Assembly (NCBI GenBank): GCA_025765615.1
Contig: JAIVFJ010000124.1
Location: 62,001 to 126,000 of the forward strand
Direction of reading: 5' to 3'
DNA from: Zopfochytrium polystomum
Taxonomy: Eukaryota > Chytridiomycota > Chytridiomycetes > Chytridiales > Chytridiaceae
Length of the DNA stretch: 64,000 nt
Position numbers and translations under genes: made by a program. A model generated the notes under the pieces. That model was not told the DNA's origin. It made no database searches and saw only the letters and a program-made list of their open reading frames with translations. Positions 49,601 through 60,443 of this stretch are shown here, piece by piece; positions within the stretch are counted from its first letter, which is position 1, and each line of letters begins with the position of its first letter.

Positions 49601-51907
49601 CCAATACAGTCGTTCCGCCTTGACAATCGCGGCTGCGTCAACCTCGAGTACACAATTGACACAACACCCTTGAGAGCACTTCAAGCATCCGAGCACTCTT
49701 TCGAGGTGTTTCAATGCCTCAATGAGAGCGGATCAATTCCTCCGGGAGGCTTTGAGTTTGTTGAGTGGATTTTCCGTCCACTGGAAGCCAAAGAGTATGA
49801 GGTTTGTGGAATACTATTTTCAACACCTGCAGTGCGAAGAACATTAATAAGGACTTGCTCGGTGCCAACCCCATATAGGTGGACGTTCCAATTCGTGTGG
49901 ATGACGGCCAAGTTCACATCATTAGCTTCAGCGGGAAGGGTTACCAAGTGGAGGTATGTTTAGAAAGCTTGGCTTCCAAGCCGCCTTCTCCGACCCTACG
50001 CCTCTCACAATCGATGCATTCTCTATGCAGGACGAAGCCGGCCCGCTGGACCCGCACTCCCTCCCAGACACGATTCCTTCCGTTCAAACGCTCTCCTCCT
50101 TGCCGCAAATCGCATCCTTGTCCCTCGAGCGCATCAATTTCGGTCACGTTCCCATCGGTGCCACCCTTCGCCAGCTCGTGTCCGTCCGAAACACGTCAAC
50201 CGACACGGACATCAGCTTTTCATGGAAGTTTCCTGCGGCGGGATGGAAGCCCCGGACGACCGGTGGAGGCGGCATTGGCATTAAAATCTCGCCCGCAACT
50301 GGTTCCCTAGGACCTGGGGAGTCCAAAGTGTGCAAACTGGTGTACAGTCCGGCCGAGGACATCCGATTGCTGGAGCAGGACGTTGTTTGCGAGATTGTGA
50401 ATGAGACAGAAAAAGTAACTTCTGATATTTCCGATTTCCACCGCTTCCTTCCAATCACTTACTCAATGTTTAATATTTCCATTAGCTGGCAGTGGAAGCC
50501 GCGCGCGAAGCTGCTCTGTTTGCCCGCCGAGAGACCCGAGGCAACACTGCCTCTTCCTCACTTCCAACAGCCTCGTCCACCAACGTACTGGCCGCATCAG
50601 CCTCCACCCCTTCGCCAGCTCGTCCTCTACGTGCTTCCGCCGCAGCGCTGCAGCCGCGCTCCTCCCCACAGCTCCTCGACCCAGCCCACCCGGCCTCGCG
50701 CCGAAAAGGCGGCAGCGGCGGCCTTGCCGCCGCCGCCACCGCCCCGACCACAGCCAACCAGCCGGACCTCCGACGCGCAAAGTACCGCCGCATCCCGGAA
50801 ATCGCGGGAACCCCGCCCAAAACGCCGCCAGGGCCGGGAGCAGTGCGATCGGCCGCGGCAACGAGGTCAGCCGGCGCCACATCCGTCATGTCTGGTAAGG
50901 GGACTGCGGTGTTTCTTTCGCGCGAGATGACTGTCGCGCCAACCGCTTCTCAACAAGAAAAACCGAGAACTGCAAATAAGCTTACCTTTTGCCTTCTACT
51001 ATGTTATTCTTTTAAATGGCGTAGCTTTCAGCGAGCCCGTAGATCCACCGTTCGTCCCGGACGTGATTCCATTATTCCTGTCAGTGTTAGCTCAGGTGCA
51101 CCCGGTAGACGAGTTCAAGGCACGCTTCGGAGCCTTCGATACAATGTTTTTTCCCCGCCAGATATTCCGCCCGTCGCAAGGCGGCGAGGATGAAAACGAC
51201 CAATTAGAAGAGGTATTTGCCTCTCAAGCAGTTTTTGCTTTTCCATCTGTGCATCCCCCCTCTCCTTTTTCTTCTTCCCCTTCCACTCCCTTCCATTTAT
51301 TGCAGCGAACGAGAGTGAAAGCGGCGCGAAGCTTAACTCTACCACAAACACTCAGGTCGTCCCAGCCGATATTGCGACCGAATTCGAAGTCCGCCACCAA
51401 GTGAAAGCCGCCCTCCAGAACCTCCTCGACGATATCCTCCTCGACGACGACGTGCAGCGCCTCCTGGACGGCCCGCCGCAGCCGGCCGCGTCCTACTTTG
51501 CCCAGATCACCACCGAGCGTCGAAACGGCGTCTTCCTGCTCGAAGGTGACTCGCGCGACGGCGGCGGCGCTGAAGGCTCAGGTCGAGACGGCGCCGACTG
51601 GCAAATTGTGCCTGGGAAGCGAGAAGACGCGCTGAGGGAGGCCATTCTTTGGTGAGTAGGCGGGGCCTCTTTCTTGTTGTCGCTCCTGCACCAATTCCGC
51701 ATTCGGGCTTGTTCCCATTGTCCCTTCCTCGCAGCTAACTTTTATTTTTTGGTTGTTTACCCCCGCCCCAGCTCCAAAGAGTTTCAGAACTCTGTGGAAT
51801 CCATCCTCGAAGGAACTATTTTCAATCTCATGCTCGAGGCAGACGCGGGGGAGTTTGACATCACAAAGGAGAGCCTGCTGGTTTGGATCGATCAGCAGTC
51901 GAGCTAA
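43672..51907 (+). CDS. CFAP65: CFAP65 (CCDC108), cilia- and flagella-associated protein
   Basis: About 23 exons, first 43672-44189, last 51772-51907; 21 junctions were checked for phase and the sum is 2,059 residues. After a low-complexity N-terminus comes the family opening (LFGIDCADLVHFTHW, EPGGEHVKHLVVKN, MSWTIPITFRP). Then come repeated immunoglobulin-like ASH/MSP domains, recognisable by blocks such as LPSTVDFRLCPVKETARRSF, VSFTPAAAGMVSTEYFDV, YVDILGTCYNEKRRP, LECFVFFKSMRNFRLV..PPWCLTP, VDFGAILVNAIVEKEIML and CLHFPSTSHTFAPVPI. The C-terminal exons (QVKAALQNLLDDILLDDDVQ, EFQNSVESILEGTIFNLM) match the family end. CFAP65 is a central-pair/axonemal protein needed for flagellar motility. The exon 21/22 acceptor (51313) and the first Met (43672 or the in-frame ATG at 43750) are the uncertain points. 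Confidence 0.92.
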
Positions 51908-52803
51908 TTCTTATTTAACACCTTATACGCGGGGGACCAAATATAATCAGTGGTTGTTTGTTGCTCTGCTCTTGCCTCACATTCAACAAGTCTTGTTTGT
52001 TGTCGCAGCCCATTCACTCTCATTTTTTGGTCGTGATCTTGTGTCTTACCTGGGCCTGTCCGTTTGAGGTAAATTTCCCGGTTGCACCAGCGCATTCTCT
52101 TCGAAAGACATCGACGTCGACAGACCTTTTCGGCATCAGGTGTGCGCCCCACTCAATGGCCTGGCGAGCTCTGTGGCCTTGACAGTCATCGGTGCAATGG
52201 TGGTGGTGGTGGTATTTGGGATAGCCGTTATTGAAGCCAGGACTGGCCGACGCCTGCCTCTTTTTGCAGTACGCCATGACCGCGTTCAGCCATCTCCGCA
52301 AGCACATCGCCGACTTCCCAAAGTCGCAAGCCGACGACGACCAGCTCGACATTCACTATGCCTTCCGCGCCCGCATCTATCCGTTTGTCAGCCACCTCGT
52401 GGGAAGTACGAACCATCCGCCGGACCCGCACGCCATGGCACCCCGCGTCCTCTTTGCCCTCTCGCTCCTCGGCGCGGACGACAGCGACGACACCAACAAA
52501 TATGCCCTGCGCACGGTCCCCCCTCAAGTCGTACAGCAAAGAGGACGTTTTCGTCGACTTCATGGGCTGGTCGGGTTCACGTCGTCCGCACCGCAGCGCG
52601 CCGCGATCCGCTTCATTGTTGGACGAAGGGCGATCAGGACCGCTGGCCCGTTCTCCGAGTCCGCGCCTTCGCGTCGGCTTTTGGCGTCAACGACAACGAC
52701 GACGGTACTTTCGCAACGTGGGTCGCCATGTCGCGGGTTTCGCCGCTTGCGGCTATGGATCCGCTCCCCTGGGAGCTCCTCAGGTCTGTGTCGGTGTGCG
52801 TGT

Positions 52804-52852
<49 letters not shown>

Positions 52853-53222
52853 AGCCCCACCGGCTCGCCATGTATTGCACGTATGCCTAGGGGAGTGCTT
52901 GGCGCGTCGTACAACGTGCATGTTTTTACGCACCAAGACACCAGAGATGAGTGGGCCTCTTCAAAGTCGATCTATTTAAGAACGAAGACTTCAAGTTCAT
53001 GGCAGCGGACTGGTCGCTCGTCGGACTGGTCGCTCGTCAGGCTCGTCGAGTTTTCGGCCGAGCGGAATTGGGTTTTAGGGAACAGCAGCCGTTACATGTA
53101 TGTCGATGGCGATTGATTGAAAGATATCGCCTAATGGCGGGTTCATCTATGTTTTCGATGCGCCAACTTTCAGGGCGAAATGAGTTTTGCTGCCGAGCGT
53201 AATGAGGCCATTTGGGAACCAG
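51908..53222 (+). pseudogene. Unrecognised gene, possibly broken
   Basis: A likely exon begins after ctttttgcag at 52269 (YAMTAFSHLRKHIADFPKSQ, HYAFRARIYPFVSHLV, APRVLFALSLLG). Codon use there is like the neighbouring real genes. At a C6 run (52518-52523) the plausible frame moves: one base fewer continues as LKSYSKEDVFVDFMGWSG. A further shift would be needed for HCWTKGDQDRWPVLRVRAF and GTFATWVAMSRV. A (GT)n-containing intron-like segment (52790-52855) and short gene-like pieces (LFKNEDFKFMAADWSLV near 52960) follow in yet other frames. I do not recognise the family. It may be a decayed gene, or a real one damaged by sequence errors. Start and end are approximate. Confidence 0.35.
52797..52849. 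repeat. (GT)n microsatellite
   Basis: About 25 GT units with two interruptions, following a possible donor (aggtctgtgt) and ending in ttacag, so it may lie in an intron. Confidence 0.9.
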
Positions 53223-53722
53223 TCAAAAGAAAAAAAAAATAACAAATGAATGGGCCAAACGTCGTCGCAACGCTACTTTGGCTGGCTGACTCCAATCACC
53301 ATAACGCACTGGGGTCGGGGAAGTTAGCTTCTCCCACTGAGTATTTTTGTCAGACTTTTTTGGTTGAAGGGCTCGTGCCTGGCGCTTCGCACAGACCACT
53401 TTTTTCGGCAAACATAATGCGTCTACAACTATACTGGATGTATTTCCAGATGTGTAACAAGGCGTTGAGTGAGAAGTAGCAAAGTGACCTTTTGGGTCTG
53501 CCTCTCGAATTTGTGAGGCGGGCAGTCCCCCCGGCTAAAAAAAGTAACCGCCAAGAGTGATCGTCCTTTTCAATGCCTTTCTGGTTCGCCCTGCTTTATT
53601 TATTTATTTCATGTATTTTTTATTTTTTTTACGCGGCTGAGACCGTCCAAAGCACAAGGGGAACCAAAAAGCCGAACAGAAAAAAAAAAAAAAAAAAAAA
53701 AGCAAACGGAAATCACCCCTAC
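53223..53722. other. Intergenic region without a gene
   Basis: A- and T-rich tracts (53228-53238, 53610-53630, 53681-53702). It contains the 3' flank of REX4 and no recognisable frame. Confidence 0.55.
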
Positions 53723-55556
53723 TCAAAACTTTCTCCTGCCGTCCCCGTCGTCGCCGTCGTCCGGAAGCTCCTGGCCGCCTTTCCCCCTCTTAAATGCGCG
53801 CTCCCAATCGTTCCTCACCAGCTTATAGAGCTCCATCGTCACCTGCGCGTCGATGACCGACGAGTGCTCCCCCGTCTGGATAATCAGGCCGAGGTAGTGC
53901 CTGGCCAGCGTGCGCAGCGCGGGCGAGCGGCCGCCGTTCAGCGCGCGGAACGGCGCGTACTTTGACGTGTCGCGCAGGTTGCTGCTCGGGTGCTTTGTGA
54001 TGCGCAGCGCGCGCAGGTCGTTGCCGATCGCGTGGCCCACCAGCACGCGGTCCTTGATCAGAGACAGGACCATCGCGTGCGCGACGCGGAAGGTCACGAG
54101 GTTCGTGTTCTTGGTGGGGTCCAGCAGCGCGGGGGGTGATGCCCGATACGGCCGTGCGGTAGTCGGTCACGCGCACCTCGGGCTGCACGTACGTGTCGAG
54201 CAGCGTGTGGCCGTGGTAGTTGACGATTGACACGCGCGCGAGAGCGGACTTTTTGGCGTCCCTTCCGACGCCTACCATCTCGCAGTCGATGGCGATGTAT
54301 CGGCCAATCCTGTTGGGGGAAGGGGGAAGGGGCGAGAAAGGGGGAAAGGTGGTCAGAACAATCACCGCGCCAAGAGTTGTGGGGAGACTGATTAACCGTT
54401 ACTTTTTCAACTGCGTCTCGGATCGCTGGCCCGGCTTGACGACGGGTGCTAGGTCTTCCCCCATCGTATATTCAAGCGACGAGGTTTGCAAAACCGTTTC
54501 CAGCAGGTTCTTTTGGCGAAGCCGCTCCTTCTGAAGCTCCTCGTCCTCCGCGGCATCCCCAGCGCTTTTCGCCTTTGCCACTTCCGTCCCTGCCTCCTGT
54601 CCGTTCGACGACTCGACTCTGGCGCCGCCTTCGGCCGCTTGGCTTTGCCGACCGGGCGCCGCCACTGCCGCCGTTGCCAACGCCACTGCCGGACTCTGAA
54701 CGGCGTCCTCGTCGCTGTCGTCATCGTCATCGCCGCCGGCCGCCGTCGCCGCCGCAGCGTCCTCCGCCTCGCCGCCGCCGCTCCCCAGCCCGTCCTTTCT
54801 CCTCTTCGGCTTCCCAAACAGCGCATCCAGGAACCGCTCCGCCTTCTTTCCCTTGCCCTCTCTCCGGCCCAACGTCGTCGTTGTCGTCGTCGTCGCCCCC
54901 GCCGCCACCGTCTTCCGCCGCTTTGCTGCGCCCGCGCCGATCGCGACTCCGACTGCCGCCGCGGCAGCGGTTGGCGCGGAACCCGCGTCGTCGTCGCCGT
55001 CGCCCGCGGCGCGTCGCTTCCGGGACGCTTGCGACGACGACGGCAACGGGCGGGAGGCCGACGCTATCGGCGAGGACGCGGTAGCGGCTCGCCGGATCGC
55101 CGGCGCGACGGTCGGGCGTGGGGGTTGCGGTATGGAGGGGTTTCTTAAAGAGGTGACGACAGTGGCGCCATTACGAGGTTTCGGTAGCGGGGCGGTGGCC
55201 GTCGCCTTTGGCCGGCTTTTGGCGGCGGCGGCGGCCGCCTTCCGCGCCGCGCTCTTTGCCTCTTGAGATTTTAGAGTCTAATGATTGATCTAGGTTAGCT
55301 TTCTGAAGATCGATCATAAGGTTGGAAGGGGTTGGGTTGGGGAGTAGGTAGGTGGAACAGGGAGGAAGTGATGGCACGCCAAACGATCGAAGGGACGAGG
55401 GGCTGAAGGCTTCGACGAAGTTCGACCAGACCTATCGCAATAGGCAACGCAAACCATCCCGCATCCCCACGTTCTCTTTCTCCAGAGTCGCTGTTCGCCC
55501 AAAAGTGCCTCTGGCAGTCCGCTCACCTTTTGAAGCTTCTCCCAGTTGGAGGACAT
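53723..55556 (-). CDS. REX4: REX4-type RNA exonuclease, one-base frameshift
   Basis: Three exons: 55556-55527, 55277-54403, 54309-53723. Exon 1 encodes [10 protein letters not shown], the usual REX4 start. Exon 2 (about 290 residues) is Ala/Lys/Asp-rich, as in the disordered nucleolar N-terminus. Exon 3 is the DEDDh exonuclease: [11 protein letters not shown] (Asp/Glu), [13 protein letters not shown] (Asp), [14 protein letters not shown] (His/Asp). Homologues act in processing the ITS1 region of pre-rRNA. The frame breaks at a C6 run (G6 on the + strand, 54131-54136). Upstream reads VSGITP, and the matching continuation [14 protein letters not shown] is in the next frame. Total exon length is one base over a multiple of three, so a single extra C explains it. 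With all catalytic residues intact, a homopolymer sequencing error is as likely as a true mutation. Confidence 0.85.
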
Positions 55557-55820
55557 CGCTGGCCTGAAAAGGAACCGAATCGAAAAAAAGAAAGAAAGAA
55601 AGAGCGGGACAAGTCAGTCACGTGCGAAGATGGAAGGCTCGGACGTTCTTGTCCAGGAATATCGCATTGAAGTGAGTCTGGGGAACGAGCGTGCGCGTGC
55701 GCAGGAACAACCCTTTGGGGGCAAGCGGCGCTGGAGCCACACGGCCAATACAGACGATAAAGACAGCTGAAACATCTCCACCTTCCGCTTGCGCACCGAG
55801 TGTACCCCTCTTCCCCACGG

Positions 55821-56952
55821 TCAAACCCCGCTCTCGACAACGTTCGCGCCGATCGCGAGCTCCCGCCGCGCCTCGGCGGCGCCGTCCAGCCCCTGCTCCG
55901 CCTCGTCCAGCCGCGCGCTCGCCCGCTCCAGCTGTTCGCGGATCGCTTCGACCCGCGCCCTCTTAACCCTCAACGTTACCAGCGCATTGTCCCCACCACT
56001 CCAGCCCCACCCACTCGCGCCGCCGCCGCCGCGGCCCGCGGCCTCGTCCACGACGCCGCGCACGCCCTCGACGACGCCGCGCACGCACTCGACGACCCTC
56101 CGCTCCGCACCCTCCACCGCGCGCCGCGCCTCGGCCTCCGCCGCGGCGGCTGCGACGGCCTCCTCCAGCCGCACGATCCGCGCTTCCGCCTCGACGGCCT
56201 TTGCGGCGGTCTTGCGCGCGTTCCGCTGCGTCTCGACGAGCACCGTCCCCGCCGCCACCAGAAACAGGATCGACTCGGAGATGAACGTCGCACCCAGGTC
56301 CACCGCCCGCGCGTCGTTCAGCGGTCGCACCGTCGTCGGGCTGTAGTCGAGGAATCGCGTCTTGAGGCCCCTGGGATATTTTTTGTGAAAAAAAAGGTTG
56401 CGAAAAGGGGCGGAGGTGAGCGTGGGGGGAAAAAGGTTGGAGCACTCGCTATTTCCCTTGGTCTCTTACACGCGCCAACTCTCCGCCCCCCACTCGTGTG
56501 CTTACTCCTCAATCGAATGGTACCGCTGCGCAATCTCCATGCACACATTCTTGAATCGTGGATGGTTCTAATGTGGAGCAAGGCAACAGGTTAATCCCGC
56601 ACAAGCCTTCGAGAAGCTCGAAGAACACGCCATTACCTTTGCCTGAAGATGCGGAAGTGGAGAGCGTGATCGCAGACGAAAAGATTGAAGAGGACGAAGT
56701 CCAACGAAAACGTATAAAAAAAAAAAACAGGGTCAGCGATGGTCATCGGCATGATGAAGAAGGGAGAGGGGAGGGAGGGTGCCGAGGAGGATCGGGTAAA
56801 ACGCTTAAACAAGCAAACAGCGAAACGAAATGAAACCGGGAACAACAAAAAAAAGGAAATGTCCACTTGCGTAGTCCTTGATGCTGTTTGCGAGCGGCTT
56901 GGCCAGCGTCCGCACCACGAGGGTGCCCAGCTTGAACGTGACCGACTGATGA
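55821..56952 (-). CDS. OPA3-like mitochondrial protein with a 6-nt microexon
   Basis: Exons as modelled: up to about 56952-56881 (5' end unresolved), microexon 56642-56637, 56567-56506, 56370-55821. The encoded blocks TFKLGTLVVRTLAKPLANSI, then KDYAK, NHPRFKNVCMEIAQRYHSIE, then RPLNDARAVDLGATFISESI and LFLVAAGTVLVE are the OPA3 domain in order. A coiled-coil tail follows (ARIVRLEEAVAAAAAEAEARRA). The family sits in mitochondrial membranes. To keep frame and family sequence between exon 1 (ending KDY) and exon 3 (starting NHP) the residues AK are needed; the sequence offers ctgcag-type acceptor, GCAAAG, then GTAATG, i.e. a six-base exon, preceded by a GC-AG donor (GCAAGT). The initiator ATG was not found in frame, so another 5' exon is likely. 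Confidence 0.75.
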
Positions 56953-58440
56953 CGATCATCGGTTCGATGGCGAAGGTTGTGGTGATTGTGGTGGTTTTAA
57001 TTTTTTTTTTTTTTTTTTTTTAGGTTTCGTTGCTCCACGCGCAAGTTTTGCGTGGCAGACCAGGTTGGAAGAGGGCGAGAATTTCAGTCAGGCCGGCCCC
57101 TCTATCCAGCGTCTAGGCGGGGAGGGAGGTTCGGCGAGGGATTGTATGATATGGGATTGTATGGCACTCGTTTGATGGGAAACGCTCGACAACTCGGTCC
57201 ATCAATATCAAACTAATCAAAAGAAAGGGAGAAAGACTAGCTGCGCCCGGTCCCTGACCATGTAATGTCACCGCTGCCCTGATTCCGACGCTTTGTTCGA
57301 GAATCCTCTTGACCCCTTGTCCTGTACGAGTATGTTGGTGTGTCGTAGGGTCTGTGTGCAGGCGAAGCGGGAAGTAGTCGGGGGCGGCCGGGGCGGAGGC
57401 GGAGGCGGTGCAGGCGGTGGTGTGTAGTGCAGTACAGTGTAGTGTGGTGTAGTGTAGTGTAGTGTTGTGGTCGGTAGGGACGAAAGACTGAGCGCGAGGT
57501 TTGTTCGTTCGTTCGTTCGTTCGTTCGTCGTCGTCGTCGTCGATGGCCGCCGCCGTTGGCTCGTCGCGATCGCGAGTGGCGGAGGTGGTCGTTATGCAAA
57601 GCGTGGAGCCGATGGTGGCCTGTCTGCCTTTCGGTCTGTCTGTCCGTCTGTCGTTCTATGGCTCAGTCTGTCTCTCTGTCTGTCTCTCTGTCTGTCTGTC
57701 AGAGAAGGCGGATGTGTTTGTTTGTTTTGTCGGGTTGAACCATCCATGCAGGGTCGGTTCAACCGAATGCCAAACACGAGAAGGCACGAGCTGCTGTTAA
57801 TTACGGGCAACCCCTGTTTTCGAACTCCGCCGCCCCCCGGTCAGGCACGCCCCGCCCTCACCGCCGCCCTTTCTTCCTTCGATGAACGATCTCGAAGCCA
57901 CAGCCGTTCCGCAGACCAGTCCACTCTGGGACTCTAGGACTCCTTCCTCTTTGTCTCTTCGAAGGCTGGCGACTCTGTGGTCAAATTCCCACCCCCCTGT
58001 AGCATCTCGACGCAAGCTTCTACAACTTGCTCCACTCAAAGGGCTTGGTCTCTACAACCTACCCACTCCTCTTAGGGCTCGGTCTCTACAACCTGCCCTC
58101 CCTATCTTTCTACATTCTTTCCTGAGCTTCGACAACTTGCTTGATCTCCACAACCAGCTCTCCCTATCTTTCTACATTCGCTTTCGTGGCGTTCGCCGAT
58201 CTCCTCCTATAACGAGACGAAGAACCCTTCCTTTCGAGTCAAGAAAGCGTTCGCCAATCTCCTTCAATAACGAGACGGCGAAACTCTCCTGTCGAGTTCT
58301 AAGAGTTTGGCCTCTACAACCTAAGCTGACTAATCGTTTCTAAGTTCACATTCTTGGCGCTCGCCCTGTCTCCTTTCTACAAGGATACGACGAACCTTAC
58401 CGTCGAGATCTAACCTTCCCCCGCATTTGTCCAGTCTACA
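56953..58440. other. Intergenic DNA with simple repeats and a degenerate tandem repeat
   Basis: Contains a T tract (57000-57020), GTAGT repeats (57415-57460), (GTTC)n/(GTC)n (57499-57543) and (TCTG)n (57655-57705). Between 58191 and about 58415 a unit of the form gcgytcgcc.atctcct..ataacgagacg.gaa....cgag occurs three times in degenerate form (starts at 58191, 58249, 58359), after related tctctacaacct units at 58047 and 58083. No gene is supported. Confidence 0.5.
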
Positions 58441-58483
58441 CTCTTCCTCCCCTCGCCTACTGGGTGAGCGGGAGGAGGAAGAG
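58441..58483. repeat. DNA hairpin 1
   Basis: CTCTTCCTCC (58441-58450) pairs perfectly with GGAGGAAGAG (58474-58483); the inner bases cctcgc/gcggga allow some further pairing. It is followed after two bases by a second, larger hairpin. Confidence 0.65.
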
Positions 58484-58485
58484 TT

Positions 58486-58544
58486 GCACCCCGAGTTGGA
58501 AATGTGAGGCGTCCACTGCACGCCTTCAATTCCAACTCGGGTGC
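58486..58544. repeat. DNA hairpin 2 (long inverted repeat)
   Basis: The left arm begins gcaccccgagttggaa and ends aggcgt; the right arm begins acgcct and ends ttccaactcgggtgc. The arms are 27 and 25 nt, with a C bulge and two or three mismatches, around a 7-nt loop (ccactgc). There is no T run afterwards, so it is not a simple terminator. Confidence 0.75.
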
Positions 58545-60443
58545 TGCCCCATTAAAAGTCCCCCGCTTCGTTTCAGTTTCCAGAACCTGCTGTCACGGCG
58601 GGCCACGAGTCAAACCTTACCTCCCCCCCCCCCCCCCTATCTCGTTTTTGATCTAAACACCTTCAACCTCTCTCAAACGGCCGAGGGGAGGGGGAGGGGG
58701 AATGGGAAGCTACGCGTAGCCTACAAAATCGACACTGTGCGAATGTCGCAACGGCGAAAGCGACCTCAGCACTCAATATTCCTCGCCTGGTGCTGCCATC
58801 TTTCATGATGGGCGGGCCGTCTGCGGCGCACTGGCGGCGGGAGCATGGATGATTTCCTCATTGGCAATTAGTGGCCATTGCCGTGATGCCTCTTGGCTTA
58901 TTATGATGGTTTCCAACAGACCAACCGCACGTCTCCGAACTCCGCCGACCCACGGCCGTACGTCCGCTGGCTCCTGCATGCTCTCAGAGCCGACTCGCCA
59001 TTGGCCAATTAACCCCGAACGCCACCTCCGCACGGAGAAAGCTGCGAGACAAGATGCTAGGTGTAGCTTCTGCTTCCTTAATTCCCCATTATAGGACCGC
59101 AAATTCGGCAGCTTTCGCTATCAGCCACTTCTATTTGTGGGGTTCCTTTTCATTTTGGTAATGTCGCCTTCAACATGCGTGGTCGAAAATCCCGCCGGTC
59201 TCTTCTTTCTCCAGATTGCACAAGTCACTGACCACACACACACAAACACACGGGCGCGCTCGCGCAGAGCGCTCCCGCCTTGGAATGTCTGCTACCACCT
59301 CGTCCAACGTGCCTGCTTCTACCAGGTCCGTCATGTTCGCTGGTTATTAACTGTTCACTCACTAGGCCCATCCCCACGGCAATCAGTTCCCGCTACCTAC
59401 CATTTCGATCGTATGGTCCACCGCTTGTCCCGATTCCAAATCGTAATCTCGTTCACGGTCGGTCAGCTGACGTCCTCAGGCGGTATGCTTTCGAGAGCAA
59501 CTGGCTCGCGTCCAGAACCGACATCTCTTCTTTTCGCTTGTGACCGCAATGCTCCTGTCGTCGAGCTGCATAATGAAGGCCATTCTTGCTAGGATAACAG
59601 TTCCTATAGGCCAGTTTAGGTCTTCTCTCAACGCATGTATTATACCGTATGCTCAAAGATTCTGTCTTTCTCTCCAACCTAGCCTTTGACAGCCTCATGG
59701 TTTGTCACCAGACTCAAAAATTTCAGCGCTCTCAGTTGCCGTAATTCCTACCGCACCATGATCCTCGTTGGTCCGACCGACAGCAGAATCTGTGGATGAT
59801 TGCCGGAGTCTTGCGATCATAGAGATGACCCTTCATGTGTGAGCTGGAATGTTTCCGACCTTTACTAGCTGAGACCGCGTCTGCACACCGAATTCCTTTC
59901 CTTGTCGCCAGTGCCAGTAAGTTTGGCCCATTCTTCGTCATCGTAGCTTTATTATCTCACTAGCTCCCCTCTCAAGTCTTTCCCACTAACTCCGTGTGAC
60001 AAAACTCACTCCTCGCCTTTGTGATGGGGGGGTTTCCTCGACGCCCCCAGTCATTCTTTTCGTAGTTCTCATGACCGACGCGGATCGGTCCAAAAACTTG
60101 TCCTGGCCCTGCAGGGACACCCACCACACCGGGGATCCTTGGAGGAAAGGGGGTCTGGAGGACCAGCGCACCGGTTGAGCACCTTTTCGGCGGGTGGGAG
60201 AACTGATAAAAGTGGGACCATGCTTTCTGGATTGTGGTGGTTCTTTCCTCTCTTTTTTTACGGTAGTGCTTATGTTGGCTATGAATTGCCTTGGAGTCAA
60301 ATAACAAACGATTGTCCGCCCATCAGCTGTCGCGCAGATATTTTATTGCTCAATAGTTTGATGTTTCCCTGGAGTTGATCAACCTGTTTGGGTCGGCGGA
60401 GTTTGAACGACTGACACACCAAAAAGAAATCAACAGACCGACC
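58545..60443. other. Intergenic region without a gene
   Basis: C13 tract at 58625-58637, an A/C-rich patch at 59228-59250, otherwise unremarkable. Open frames up to about 150 codons show no family resemblance. The final part is the promoter side of the cyclophilin gene. Confidence 0.55.

Noticed and set aside
54446..55148. Arg/Pro-rich frames on the + strand
   Set aside because: Antisense shadows of REX4 exon 2.
55800..56594. 264-codon frame on the + strand
   Set aside because: Shadow of the OPA3-like gene, whose - strand exons show conserved blocks and consistent splice phases.
58484..58544. Intrinsic transcription terminator
   Set aside because: Such terminators are bacterial, there is no T run after the stem, and no gene ends nearby.
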